Source of the DNA: Anaeromassilibacillus sp001305115 | Lineage (GTDB): Bacteria > Bacillota > Clostridia > Oscillospirales > Acutalibacteraceae | Direction of reading: 5' to 3' | DNA length: 64,000 nt | Assembly: GCA_042854365.1 (NCBI GenBank) | Contig: AP031437.1 | Coordinates: 1,488,001 to 1,552,000 of the forward strand | Translations under genes and position numbers: made by a program | Notes under the pieces: model-generated | The model's input: only the letters and a program-made list of their open reading frames with translations | Told to the model about the DNA's origin: nothing | Database searches by the model: none | Shown here: piece by piece, positions 1 to 8,777 of the stretch | Layout: every line of letters starts with the position of its first letter | How positions within the stretch are numbered: position 1 is the stretch's first letter

Positions 1-1557
1 GCCCATATTGCAGCAGTGGTGGAGCATTGCAAGGACCTCTCCCCTGTTCCATTACAAATGAAAGAGAGAACGGTAATTTCTTCTTATTCTAAAGCGGTCT
101 GTTTTGGAAAACGGCCGCTATTGATTGGAGAACGCATTAACCCAACTGGAAAATCCCGTTTTAAGCAGGCTTTGCGGGAAAACGATTTGGACTATATTCT
201 CCGCGAAGGGATTGCCCAACAACAGGCAGGGGCACATATTTTAGACGTAAATGTCGGCCTCCCAGAAATCGATGAAACTGCAATGATGTGCCGGGCAGTT
301 ACGGAGATTCAAAGCGTTATCGATCTTCCGCTCCAAATTGATACCTCTAATGCGGATACAATGGAGCAGGCGATGCGCCTTTATAATGGAAAACCATTGA
401 TCAATTCCGTCAATGGAAAGCAGGAGAGTATGCACAGCATCTTCCCTTTGGTCAAAAAGTACGGCGGTGTGGTAATCGCACTGACGCTGGATGAGGCGGG
501 AATCCCGGAAACACCGGAAGGACGGCTGGCCGTGGCAAAAAAGATTGTTGAGACAGCGGCACAATACGGGATTTCGAAAAAGGACCTTGTGGTGGACGCA
601 CTTGTTATGACGATTAGCGCGGGTCAGGAAGCGGCAGATGTCACACTGCGGTCGTTGCAGTTGATTCAAGAGCAATTGGGCGTGCACACTTCCCTGGGCG
701 TCTCGAATATTTCCTTCGGGCTACCACAGAGAGAGACTATCAATGCTGCATTTTTTACGATGGCGTTGCAGTGTGGATTAAGCGCCGCAATCGTTAACCC
801 GAACTCGGATGCCATGCGCAGGGCTTATGACGCATACTGTGCTTTGAGCGGTATTGACCAGCAGTGTATGGACTATATTGCCCGGTATTCGCAACAAGCG
901 TCCGATGCGGCGCCAAAGACTGCTGGGATGGAAATGACCTTAGCGCAAGCAATTATCAGCGGTCTAAAGGAGAGCGCACATTCAGCTGCCGAACGAGAAT
1001 TGCAGACAAAAGAGCCGCTTGCCATCGTCAATGAATCCCTGATCCCTGCATTGGACCGAGTGGGAAAGGATTTTGAAACCGGGAAGCTATTCCTTCCACA
1101 GCTGTTGATGAGCGCAGATGCGGCAAAAGCCGCTTTTGAAGTAGTCCGCGCCCAGCTGAATCGTTCGGATACGTCACAAGAAGTGAAGAAGGATAAGATT
1201 GTCTTGGCCACGGTTAAGGGGGATATACACGACATCGGAAAGAACATCGTCAAAGTTCTTTTGGAAAATTACAGTTATGATGTCATCGACCTCGGAAAGG
1301 ATGTTCCTCCGGAAAAAGTGGTTGAGGCCGCCGTACAAAATCACGTCAAACTGGTGGGATTAAGTGCCCTAATGACCACCACAGTGGTCAATATGGAAGA
1401 AACCATTCATGCATTGCATAAAGGCGCTCCCGGTTGCAAAATTATGGTTGGCGGAGCCGTTTTGACACAGGAATATGCCGATATGATTCATGCAGACCAT
1501 TATGCCAAAGACGCGATGGATTCGGTTCGATATGCCCATGCGATTTTTGGCAGATAA
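1..1557 (+). CDS. metH: Methionine synthase, cobalamin-dependent (5' end outside window)
   Basis: Transfers a methyl group from methyltetrahydrofolate through bound cobalamin to homocysteine. The frame is open from base 1, so this is the 3' part of a longer gene whose homocysteine-binding domain lies upstream. The visible part starts at the end of that domain, then has the pterin-binding domain (GERINPTGK, then DVNVG, near residues 38-90), a four-helix cap, and the B12-binding domain with the cobalamin-ligand motif GDIHDIGKN (DxHxxG type). It stops right after the B12 domain, so the C-terminal AdoMet reactivation domain of E. coli MetH is absent, as in many anaerobes. A separate reactivation protein would be expected elsewhere. 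A GTG at 16 is only an internal codon. Confidence 0.93.
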   Translation, partial: AHIAAVVEHCKDLSPVPLQMKERTVISSYSKAVCFGKRPLLIGERINPTGKSRFKQALRENDLDYILREGIAQQQAGAHILDVNVGLPEIDETAMMCRAVTEIQSVIDLPLQIDTSNADTMEQAMRLYNGKPLINSVNGKQESMHSIFPLVKKYGGVVIALTLDEAGIPETPEGRLAVAKKIVETAAQYGISKKDLVVDALVMTISAGQEAADVTLRSLQLIQEQLGVHTSLGVSNISFGLPQRETINAAFFTMALQCGLSAAIVNPNSDAMRRAYDAYCALSGIDQQCMDYIARYSQQASDAAPKTAGMEMTLAQAIISGLKESAHSAAERELQTKEPLAIVNESLIPALDRVGKDFETGKLFLPQLLMSADAAKAAFEVVRAQLNRSDTSQEVKKDKIVLATVKGDIHDIGKNIVKVLLENYSYDVIDLGKDVPPEKVVEAAVQNHVKLVGLSALMTTTVVNMEETIHALHKGAPGCKIMVGGAVLTQEYADMIHADHYAKDAMDSVRYAHAIFGR

Positions 1558-1573
1558 ATCGGCGAGAGGCAAC

Positions 1574-1885
1574 ATGGCTTCCAGCGAATCCTATTTGCAG
1601 TTTATTTTGGGGCAGCTTGGTGGCCTAGAAGGGATCACCAGCCGAAAAATGATGGGAGAGTACCTTCTATATTTCCGTGGAAAAGGGTTTGGCGGTATCT
1701 ATGACGACCGCTTACTGGTGAAGAGAACTCCTTTTAGCGCACATCTGTCCTCAGATGGCCGCGAGACCCTTCCCTATCCCGGGGCCAAACCGATGTTTTT
1801 TGTCAAAGAGGTGGACGACTGCGCATTTTTAAAGCGCCTTGTCGCCGGTATGTATGAAGAGTTGCCAGAGCTGAAAAATCGATGA
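1574..1885 (+). CDS. TfoX N-terminal domain protein
   Basis: About 103 residues, matching the TfoX/Sxy N-terminal domain: a GLEGITSRKMMGEYLLY core followed by the GIYDDRLLVK strand and a C-terminal helix with MYEELPEL. In gamma-proteobacteria TfoX/Sxy is a competence regulator, but stand-alone N-terminal domains in Firmicutes have no settled role. The ATG at 1574 is chosen because it gives the usual family start (MASSESY). The open frame extends upstream into metH. The gene starts 17 bases after metH and shares its terminator at 1891, so it is probably co-transcribed with metH. Confidence 0.72.
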   Translation: MASSESYLQFILGQLGGLEGITSRKMMGEYLLYFRGKGFGGIYDDRLLVKRTPFSAHLSSDGRETLPYPGAKPMFFVKEVDDCAFLKRLVAGMYEELPELKNR

Positions 1886-1890
1886 GAAGA

Positions 1891-1937
1891 AAGCATTGTC
1901 CAGTAGAACCGATACCGTACTGCTGGACAATGCTTTT
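1891..1937 (+). terminator. Rho-independent terminator after metH/tfoX
   Basis: Inverted repeat AAGCATTGTCCAG (1891-1903) pairs with CTGGACAATGCTT (1923-1935) and is followed by a short T run. It lies just after the TfoX-like stop codon. Confidence 0.85.
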
Positions 1938-2074
1938 TACGAGAAGCAGATTTTTTTCTGCTGATCGGACCGTTCCAAAACTGGGAAACCGTACATTCTG
2001 GTTTGCTTTTCCATGTTACTTATGATAAAATGCAAACGATATTTCTCTGTTGGATCTCAAAAGGAGGGTTATCT

Positions 2075-2938
2075 ATGGCGCCTGTGAAGCATTATAATAC
2101 CCGAAACATGGAGTTACACGAAAACCAAGGTGTGTCTTATTTGACGTTTCCCTCTCTCTCTGCGGTTCCATTTGTCCAGCATGCGTTTTCTACCCGTTTG
2201 GGCGGAGTCAGCCGGGGAGAGTTTGCTTCGATGAATCTGAGCTTCCATCGGGGAGATCCGGACGAGACCGTTTTGGAAAATTATCATCGGTTTTGTGATG
2301 CTGCGGGCTTTGCATTCGATTCCCTCATCGCTTCCGCTCAGGATCATCACACAGAAATCCGCAGGGTTACAAAGGCGGATTGCGGAATCGGTATCTGGCG
2401 TCCTCGTGACCGAGAGAGTGTGGATGGGTTGCTTACCGATCAACCTGGCGTCACATTGGTGACCTATTATGCGGACTGCGTCCCGCTGTATTTTTTGGAC
2501 CCTGTACATCGGGCGATCGGTTTGGCACATGCAGGATGGCGCGGGACGGTTGCCGGAATGGGAATGAAAATGGCCGAGGCGATGGAGCGGGCATTCGGCA
2601 GCAAGCCGGAGGAGTTGCTCGCGGCCATAGGGCCTTCTATTGGTCCTTGCTGCTATGAAGTGGACCAACCAGTCGCAGAGGCGTTTGCCGCCAAAATGGA
2701 TTGGCGGCCGGAGAATTTTATAAAAAATGGCGGCAATGGAAAATATATGCTCAATTTATGGGAGGCCAACCGGAGAGCTTTGTTGTGCGCAGGACTTCTA
2801 CCGGAACGAATTTCTATTGCAGAGCTTTGCACGCAATGTCATGCTGACCTGCTCTATTCTCACCGCGCGAGCGGTGGAAAACGCGGCGGTTTGGCGGCAT
2901 TTTTTGCATTAAAGGAGGCATCTGCATGCCAGAACTGA
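2075..2938 (+). CDS. pgeF: Peptidoglycan editing factor PgeF / YfiH-family laccase-domain protein
   Basis: About 287 residues of the YfiH/PgeF (DUF152, multicopper polyphenol oxidase-like) family. Family hallmarks are visible: the TRLGGVS start, YADCVPLYF, HAGWRGTVAG, the IGPCCYEV segment and the C-terminal CTQC...YSHR with the metal-binding Cys/His. Members act as peptidoglycan editing enzymes or purine nucleoside phosphorylases; which activity applies here cannot be read from sequence. The ATG at 2075 is preceded by AAAGGAGGG at proper spacing, so the longer open frame from 2003 is not used. The end overlaps the next gene by 13 bases, so the two are translationally coupled. Confidence 0.88.
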   Translation: MAPVKHYNTRNMELHENQGVSYLTFPSLSAVPFVQHAFSTRLGGVSRGEFASMNLSFHRGDPDETVLENYHRFCDAAGFAFDSLIASAQDHHTEIRRVTKADCGIGIWRPRDRESVDGLLTDQPGVTLVTYYADCVPLYFLDPVHRAIGLAHAGWRGTVAGMGMKMAEAMERAFGSKPEELLAAIGPSIGPCCYEVDQPVAEAFAAKMDWRPENFIKNGGNGKYMLNLWEANRRALLCAGLLPERISIAELCTQCHADLLYSHRASGGKRGGLAAFFALKEASACQN

Positions 2939-3825
2939 TCGAATTGTGCAACCTGTGTCCCCGAATGTGCGGTGCACGGCGCGATGCAAAAAGAGGCAAT
3001 GGGTACTGCCGAATGGGCGCGATGCCAGTTGTGGCGCGAGCAGCACTTCATTTTTGGGAGGAACCGTGCATCAGCGGTACAAAGGGCTCGGGCACGGTTT
3101 TTTTTACCGGTTGTTCCCTACAATGTGTTTTTTGCCAGAATGAGCAGATCAGTGTACGCCGGGAAGTGGGCCGTGCTTTGACAGCTCGAGAGCTTTCCGA
3201 TGTGTTTTTTCGTCTGATAGAGCAGGGAGCGCATAATATCAACTTGGTAAATCCCACACATTTTGCATCTGGTATTGCAGAGGCGTTGCGATTTCGTCCA
3301 CTCCCGGTGCCTGTCGTATATAACTCAGGTGGCTATGAGCGGGCAGAAACCTTGCGGATGCTGGAAGGATTGATTTCTATTTATCTGCCCGACTACAAGT
3401 ATCGGGATTCTGCGCTTTCTCAGCGCCTTTCCGGAGCGGCGGATTACCCGGAACATGCAGCGGAAGCCATCTTGGAGATGGTTCGCCAGACCGGACCTGC
3501 GTCTTTTGATGGAGACGGCATGTTGCAACGCGGGACCATTGTGCGGCATTTGATTCTTCCCGGCCATACACGCAATTCCATTGAAGTCCTCGATTGGCTC
3601 AAAGAAAATTTGCCAGAAGGAACCCTGGTGAGCTTGATGGCCCAATATGTTCCCTGCGGTAGGGCAGCGGACTATCCAGAGATTGACCGCCGGATTACCA
3701 AGCGGGAATATGAGAAGGTGCAGCAGCATTTATTTGCATTAGGATTGGATGGCTATGTACAGGAGCGGAAGTCCGCCAAGAAGGACTTTATCCCTCCCTT
3801 TGATTTGGAGGGGCTTCCATCCTGA
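2926..3825 (+). CDS. Radical SAM protein, PflA-like (COG1313 type)
   Basis: 299 residues. The radical SAM cluster motif CxxxCxxC is CSLQCVFC near residues 64-71. An extra N-terminal Cys pair (CNLCPRMC) and a further CRMG follow the pattern of the PflA-related COG1313 family. The core barrel has the usual NLVNPTHF and YNSGGY strands. The substrate is unknown for this family. It is not next to a glycyl radical enzyme here, so an activase role is unlikely. Start ATG 2926 has AAAGGAGG upstream and overlaps pgeF by 13 bases, which implies co-expression. Confidence 0.8.
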   Translation: MPELIELCNLCPRMCGARRDAKRGNGYCRMGAMPVVARAALHFWEEPCISGTKGSGTVFFTGCSLQCVFCQNEQISVRREVGRALTARELSDVFFRLIEQGAHNINLVNPTHFASGIAEALRFRPLPVPVVYNSGGYERAETLRMLEGLISIYLPDYKYRDSALSQRLSGAADYPEHAAEAILEMVRQTGPASFDGDGMLQRGTIVRHLILPGHTRNSIEVLDWLKENLPEGTLVSLMAQYVPCGRAADYPEIDRRITKREYEKVQQHLFALGLDGYVQERKSAKKDFIPPFDLEGLPS

Positions 3826-3882
3826 TATAAGAACACCGCAGAGCAGAAGGTTTTGAAATTGCCACATGAAGGGATGGATGGT

Positions 3883-4581
3883 ATGGGAAAGTCAACCTTC
3901 CGGACGCCGCGCCGGAGTGAACGGCGGGCCTGGAGAAGAAAACGGCTGGGCCTGCCCAGCTATACAACCGCAGAGGAAATCTGGAATGCCATATCCCACG
4001 GCTTAGGCGCTGCCTTCGCTATTGTGGCGCTGGTTCTTCTGCTGGTCAATGGACAACACAATGCACTCACCATGGTGAGTGTTTCCATTTATGGAAGCAC
4101 TATGTTTTTGCTCTATACCGTATCTACATTGTATCATGCGTTGGGTGTGGGGCGCGCTAAAAAGGTTTTTCAGGTGCTCGATCACTGTACGATCTATCTA
4201 TTGATAGCCGGAACCTATACCCCGGTCTCCTTGCTCAGTATCGGCGGGGCTTCGGGATGGTTTTTATTTGGCTTTGTTTGGGCGGTATCCATATTGGGGA
4301 TTGTCCTCAATGCGGTCAATATGAAACGGTTCCGTGTCGTTTCGATGATTTGCTATCTAGGGCTCGGTTGGTGTGTGCTCTTTTTCCTGCGCCCACTGGT
4401 TGAAAGTATCGATACGACTTCCCTCCTCTTTTTGGTCATCGGCGGGGTTTTGTACACCATTGGGGCGATTTTGTACGGTGTAGGCCGAAAGATCAAATAT
4501 ATGCATTCTGTTTGGCACTTTTTTTGTGTAGCGGGGAGTTTTTTCCACTTTTTGGTGGTTTATAACATTGCTGTTCAATAG
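3883..4581 (+). CDS. Hemolysin III family (PAQR-like) membrane protein
   Basis: About 232 residues with seven predicted hydrophobic segments and the conserved pattern EEIWNAISHGLGA near the N terminus, YHALG in the middle and MHSVWHFFCVAGSFFHF at the C terminus. These His residues are the metal-site signature of the PAQR/HlyIII superfamily. The function in Firmicutes is unsettled (membrane homeostasis or lipid hydrolase proposals); the name hemolysin is historical. ATG 3883 is chosen because GAAGGG sits about nine bases upstream. A TTG at 3853 and an ATG at 3874 are alternatives. The N-terminal 30 residues are strongly basic. Confidence 0.82.
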   Translation: MGKSTFRTPRRSERRAWRRKRLGLPSYTTAEEIWNAISHGLGAAFAIVALVLLLVNGQHNALTMVSVSIYGSTMFLLYTVSTLYHALGVGRAKKVFQVLDHCTIYLLIAGTYTPVSLLSIGGASGWFLFGFVWAVSILGIVLNAVNMKRFRVVSMICYLGLGWCVLFFLRPLVESIDTTSLLFLVIGGVLYTIGAILYGVGRKIKYMHSVWHFFCVAGSFFHFLVVYNIAVQ

Positions 4582-4704
4582 TTCTTATTTTTGTTCGTCG
4601 AAAATTTACAATTCCTTTACGAAGCTTCGGTAGGGCTGCGGTATAATAAACCCAAAGCTCAACCGGAGCTTTTTGTTCAATGGCATTGGAAGGAGGTTCC
4701 TAGA

Positions 4705-5676
4705 ATGGAACTTTTGCAGAGAGAGATGTCCTTCGAATCTCATGCGGATGGGGAACGTATTTTTGTTCGGATTGTGGAGCCCGCTGACCGGACCGCCGCC
4801 AAAGGCGTTTTACAGATCGCGCATGGAATGGCGGAACACAGCCTCCTGTATTTGGACTTTGCCACGTTTATGGCTTCCAATGGCTTTGTGGTTGCAATCA
4901 ATGACCACCTGGGTCATGGAAAAAGCGTTTCTACAGGCGGTTCTTACGGATATTTTGGCGAGAATGGTTGTGAAAACCTCTTGCAGGATATGCACAAGCT
5001 GTATACAACCATGCGGCGCGACTATCCGGCGATTCCGTACCTGTTGCTCGGGCACAGCATGGGGTCTTTTCTGACAAGGGCCTATAGCGCTCGCTACGGC
5101 AATGAATTATCCGCTGTTGCTTACCTTGATACCTGCGGGCCAATTCAAAGAAGTCTACTGACGGGACGCCGGACTTTTGCAGAGGCAAAATTACGAAAAT
5201 TTGGCCCCAAAGCGCATGACGCGGCCTTTGCGCGCCACTCTACCGACCGGTTTAATCGGGCTTTTGCGCCGAATCGTACCAAGTACGATTGGCTCAGCCG
5301 CGATAATCAGTTTATAGACCAATATCAAAACGATCCGCTTTGTGGCTTTGACCTGACGGTCTCTGGTTATTGTGTCATTCTTCAACTACAGGAGCAGATC
5401 AGCTCTCCACAATGGTATCGCAGTGTCCCCCGCAATATTCCAATTTTGTTGATGAGTGGAGAGCGTGACCCGCTGGGCAATTTCGGAAAAGGCATTCGCC
5501 AACTGGCGCAAAGACTTGTGCGCACGGGACACGATGTTCAATTGATCTTATACCCTGAAGCGCGCCATGCGCTGTTGGGAGAAACCAACCGTCAGGAAGT
5601 TTATCAGGATCTATTGCAGTTTTGCCAATCCGTCGTGTCTGCCTCAGAAGGTCTGCCACAGGCAGTATCCGAATAA
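4705..5676 (+). CDS. Alpha/beta hydrolase, monoacylglycerol lipase-like
   Basis: About 323 residues of the serine aminopeptidase S33/lysophospholipase group. The oxyanion region is IAHGMAEHS, the nucleophile elbow is GHSMG with Ser118, and the likely acid and base residues are in MSGERDPLG and EARHALLGE. No signal peptide, so cytoplasmic. It most likely hydrolyses mono- or lysolipids, or small esters. The ATG at 4705 follows AAGGAGG; an upstream open frame from 4591 would overlap the leader. A TATAAT-like box at about 4641 may be the -10 of its promoter, but the -35 is weak. Confidence 0.82.
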   Translation: MELLQREMSFESHADGERIFVRIVEPADRTAAKGVLQIAHGMAEHSLLYLDFATFMASNGFVVAINDHLGHGKSVSTGGSYGYFGENGCENLLQDMHKLYTTMRRDYPAIPYLLLGHSMGSFLTRAYSARYGNELSAVAYLDTCGPIQRSLLTGRRTFAEAKLRKFGPKAHDAAFARHSTDRFNRAFAPNRTKYDWLSRDNQFIDQYQNDPLCGFDLTVSGYCVILQLQEQISSPQWYRSVPRNIPILLMSGERDPLGNFGKGIRQLAQRLVRTGHDVQLILYPEARHALLGETNRQEVYQDLLQFCQSVVSASEGLPQAVSE

Positions 5677-5702
5677 GAGAAATGAACAAAATGACATGAA
5701 AG

Positions 5703-5742
5703 AAGCCTGTTCCTTCCCCTGTGGAATGGAACAGGCTTTTTA
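5703..5742. terminator. Hairpin terminator between convergent genes
   Basis: AAGCCTGTTCC (5703-5713) pairs perfectly with GGAACAGGCTT (5728-5738), followed by a T run on the plus strand. It ends the hydrolase transcript and may also act on the minus-strand gene that ends at 5754. Confidence 0.85.
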
Positions 5743-5753
5743 CTTCTTTTGAT

Positions 5754-6506
5754 CTATTTTAGGTTCCAATTCATACGCCGCAGACCATCAAAGGTAAGAG
5801 TCACCTTACCGGTAGTCTCCTGTACCGGAATTGTATAAGTGAAAAGGGTTCCGATGTCGTTTGTCTCTCCGGGGGTTCCTGTAAAGGTCTCGTCGCCATA
5901 GGTCCCCTTCAGTTCCGCCTTCAATATGGCTAAGTGGGCAGTGCCATCCGATACGATTTGATATTCCTCTTGGGTTGCAGAGACGAGAATGGCATAATTC
6001 TGGAAAAAGTCATATTTGGGTGTCGCCATGAAAGTAAGCAGATATCCATCGTCCGTCTTTTCGACGGAGGATACTTCTATGGAACATTCGCCATCGCTAT
6101 AGACGTTATTGCCGCTGTTGCTTTCCAGGTTGTCTAAATTGATGGTAAAAAGCACTGGCGTTTCCAACGTTTCGACATCATATGTATAGGAGTTTACAGT
6201 CTGCACGATCATACCAAAGCCATTTACATGGGTACGATAGATCGCAATGACAAAGAACACAATGAGCAGAGTAATGCCGCAGATATAAGCCTTTTTATTG
6301 AGTTTTCTACGGGGCTTTCCATTGGAGTCCAACTCCGGCTCAACCGACGGTTCTACAGGCTGTTCGGGAGAAGGATTTTGCTCTTCTACTATCTCTTCTT
6401 TGGGTTCCTGTGATACTTGGTCCTGTTTTTTGTTCTCATCCAAATTGTTCACCAACTTATTTTGAAATTCCGCTTTCCACTCAAATCGTTTAAAAGCGTC
6501 TTGCAA
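5754..6506 (-). CDS. Single-pass membrane protein of unknown function
   Basis: Not recognised. Up to 250 residues: an acidic, Gln/Glu/Pro-rich cytoplasmic N terminus (about residues 15-65), a KPRRKLNKK basic stretch, one membrane helix (about 73-90) and an outer domain rich in Thr, Asp and Tyr that looks beta-rich. The topology resembles envelope proteins with a DUF4352- or DUF5105-like outer domain, but no motif is decisive. The first codon of the frame is TTG at 6506, which lies only a few bases downstream of a TATAAT box (about 6513-6518 on the minus strand). The true start may therefore be leaderless, or may lie further inside (TTG/GTG codons near residue 19). Confidence 0.6.
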   Translation of the reverse strand: MQDAFKRFEWKAEFQNKLVNNLDENKKQDQVSQEPKEEIVEEQNPSPEQPVEPSVEPELDSNGKPRRKLNKKAYICGITLLIVFFVIAIYRTHVNGFGMIVQTVNSYTYDVETLETPVLFTINLDNLESNSGNNVYSDGECSIEVSSVEKTDDGYLLTFMATPKYDFFQNYAILVSATQEEYQIVSDGTAHLAILKAELKGTYGDETFTGTPGETNDIGTLFTYTIPVQETTGKVTLTFDGLRRMNWNLK

Positions 6507-6622
6507 AACATTATATCATAAATGTGCGGCATTCTCTATATATTTTTTATGAATGTTCTGTTGCTTGAATGGAATTCCTCCTTTCAGGCACCAATCCAGA
6601 TCGTGTAAGGAGCGTACAGAGA

Positions 6623-7510
6623 ATGTACATAACCATTTCAATCAAGCGGATATTGGCGTTATTTTTGTTCCTGGTGGGAGCAGCTGCGGGAATCCTGACC
6701 TGTGTACAGATCGGTCACGCGGAAGCGACCAGCGCCAAGGTACAGACAGAAGAGATCGAGTTACCGATCATCATGTACCACAGCATGCTGAAAGATGGAA
6801 GTGGGAAATACATCATCTCTCCGGACACCTTTGAAGAAGATCTCCAGTACCTAAAAGATAATGGATACACGGCCATTCATATGCAGGACCTTTTAAATTA
6901 CGTCAATAAAGGGACGGCTCTGCCGGAGAAACCGATTATGTTGACCTTTGACGACGGATATTATAACAATTATCTGTATGCTTTCCCACTGGCAAAAAAA
7001 TACGAAAGCAAAATTGTTATTTCGCCCATCGGCTATTTTACCGATCAATTCAGCAAAGCAGACGCGAATCACGCGACTTATTCTCATATGACATGGGATC
7101 AGATCAAGGAGATGATGGACTCCGGCTATGTAGAATTTCAGAATCATACCTATAATTTACATGCGAGCGATGGAAAGCGGTTGGGAACCAAAAAACTGCG
7201 CGGAGAGAGCTTGGCGGAATACACGGCCTTATTGACAGAGGATATCACAAAAATGCAACAGGAGATGCAGGAACACACCGGTTATACCCCCACCACCTTT
7301 GTCTATCCTTTTGGGGTGATTAGTGACGCTGCTGTGCCTATCATACGAAGCCTGGGATTTTCTGCAACACTTGGGTGCGCCAATCAGAAGAATACCATCA
7401 CTCGAGACCCAGAATGCCTGTATGGTCTGGGGCGATTTTTGCGTCCACCAGGGCAAAGCAGCGCATCGTTCTTCAAAAAAATTGCTCCACCCAAAGCAAG
7501 CACGTCCTGA
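6623..7510 (+). CDS. Polysaccharide deacetylase (NodB domain), secreted or membrane-anchored
   Basis: About 295 residues. An N-terminal hydrophobic segment (residues 8-28) is a signal anchor. The NodB homology domain follows: YHSML, the metal/acid motif TFDDGY, the His pair in HTYNLH, and the FVYPFG motif of the C-terminal half. This predicts a metal-dependent deacetylase acting on peptidoglycan or another extracellular polysaccharide. ATG 6623 is chosen over 6569 because AAGGAG lies about ten bases before it. It is followed 53 bases later by an amidase gene, so the pair may work together on the cell wall. Confidence 0.85.
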   Translation: MYITISIKRILALFLFLVGAAAGILTCVQIGHAEATSAKVQTEEIELPIIMYHSMLKDGSGKYIISPDTFEEDLQYLKDNGYTAIHMQDLLNYVNKGTALPEKPIMLTFDDGYYNNYLYAFPLAKKYESKIVISPIGYFTDQFSKADANHATYSHMTWDQIKEMMDSGYVEFQNHTYNLHASDGKRLGTKKLRGESLAEYTALLTEDITKMQQEMQEHTGYTPTTFVYPFGVISDAAVPIIRSLGFSATLGCANQKNTITRDPECLYGLGRFLRPPGQSSASFFKKIAPPKASTS

Positions 7511-7563
7511 CCTGCATATTGTAAAGTATACACTGAAAACCATTGATGGGAGGAACCAACACC

Positions 7564-8307
7564 ATGCCGATTATTTATCTTAGTCCATCCCTGCAACCTT
7601 TTAATAAATACACGGGTGGCGGCGATGAACAATACTACATGAACCTGGTGGCAGACGCCATGGAGCCGTATCTGCGTGCCAACGGAATCCAATATGTGCG
7701 CAGCAGTAAAGACATGACCCTAGGGCAGGCTATCCGGCAGTCCAACGAAGGATACTACGACCTGCATCTTGCCCTACACTCTAACGCCGCGCCCCCCAGC
7801 CTGTCCGGGCAGCTTCAGGGAACGGATGTCTATTACTATCCGGCCAGCGTGCGCGGGAAACAGGCTGCGACGATCATTGCAGACAATTTTAAGAACATTT
7901 ATCCCCAGCCAAATCTGGTAAAGACGGTTTCGACCACACGGCTGGCTGAGATCACGAAGACGAATGCGCCGTCGGTCCTGATTGAAATTGCCTATCACGA
8001 TAACCCGGAGGATGCCGAATGGATTCGCAATAACATCGATCGAATCGCCGCGAACATTGTTCAGAGCCTGACGCAGTATTTTGGGCTGCCCTTTATCGAC
8101 AATCCACAGCCGCCGCGCCAGGGAACTGTACGCACACAGGGGGGAAATTTGAACATTCGTGCAAGGCCCAGCCGCGACGCGCAGGTGGTTGGCCAGGCGC
8201 CCAACGGTGCTACACTGACGGTCAATGGCGAATGGCAGGGTTGGTACGTGGTCGCCTACAATGGAATTGTCGGTTATGTGGATAGCTCCTATATTACAGT
8301 CAGTTAA
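7564..8307 (+). CDS. N-acetylmuramoyl-L-alanine amidase-like protein with SH3 domain
   Basis: About 247 residues. The N-terminal 175 residues follow the Amidase_3 fold: GGGDEQYYMN with the second metal-ligand Glu, LALHSNAAP with a ligand His, and VLIEIAYHDNPEDAEW with the catalytic Glu. A C-terminal bacterial SH3 domain (GGNLNIRARPSRDAQVVG to GYVDSSYITV) should bind peptidoglycan. Oddly, the first metal ligand (the His of the usual DPGHGG loop) is not present; that position reads LSPSLQ. No signal peptide is visible, so export may be non-classical or linked to lysis. Start at ATG 7564 after GGGAGGA. Confidence 0.78.
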   Translation: MPIIYLSPSLQPFNKYTGGGDEQYYMNLVADAMEPYLRANGIQYVRSSKDMTLGQAIRQSNEGYYDLHLALHSNAAPPSLSGQLQGTDVYYYPASVRGKQAATIIADNFKNIYPQPNLVKTVSTTRLAEITKTNAPSVLIEIAYHDNPEDAEWIRNNIDRIAANIVQSLTQYFGLPFIDNPQPPRQGTVRTQGGNLNIRARPSRDAQVVGQAPNGATLTVNGEWQGWYVVAYNGIVGYVDSSYITVS

Positions 8308-8346
8308 GTGGTCCGTAGGCTCTTACGAATCATACTATAGAAATAA

Positions 8347-8385
8347 GGAGGCCGCTTTCTGGGGAAATCCCAGGAAGCGGCCTCC
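8347..8385. terminator. Bidirectional hairpin terminator
   Basis: GGAGGCCGCTTTCTGGG (8347-8363) pairs with CCCAGGAAGCGGCCTCC (8369-8385) with one wobble. It separates the converging amidase and thioredoxin genes; the minus-strand side has the more T-rich tail. Confidence 0.75.
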
Positions 8386-8389
8386 CTAT

Positions 8390-8701
8390 TTACGCCTCTG
8401 CAATCATTTGCAAGATTTTCTGTTTCGGACGAACTCCCACAGAAGATGCTACCGGCTTGCCGTCCTGCATCACAACCAAAGTGGGGATACTCATCACCTG
8501 GAACTGCTGCGCCAGTTCCGGACAATCGTCGATATTCACCTTGCAAACTTTCAGCCCATTCGGGGCTTCCTCTGCAATTTCGTCGACAATAGGAGAGAGC
8601 ATCTTGCACGGTCCGCACCAGCTCGCCCAGAAGTCGATCAACACTTTACCATGTGCGGTTTCTGCGTTAAAATTGTCTTTTGTCAATTCAATTACTGCCA
8701 T
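8390..8701 (-). CDS. trxA: Thioredoxin
   Basis: 103 residues, the standard thioredoxin length. Active site WCGPC in FWASWCGPCKM, the cis-proline loop in MSIPTLVVM and the buried FNAE start are all present. It is a cytoplasmic dithiol reductant. It is transcribed in the same direction as the CcdA-TlpA fusion gene 76 bases upstream, which would pass electrons from thioredoxin across the membrane. A GGAGGT-type ribosome binding site precedes the ATG. Confidence 0.95.
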   Translation of the reverse strand: MAVIELTKDNFNAETAHGKVLIDFWASWCGPCKMLSPIVDEIAEEAPNGLKVCKVNIDDCPELAQQFQVMSIPTLVVMQDGKPVASSVGVRPKQKILQMIAEA

Positions 8702-8777
8702 TTTTATACCTCCTATTTCCTTATCGTTTCTCCGTTTATTGCGATCATACCACGAGATTTACCTTTTATGCGATTCT

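Noticed and set aside
2003..2074. Upstream extension of pgeF
   Set aside because: No binding site; the internal ATG at 2075 has a perfect one and matches family length.
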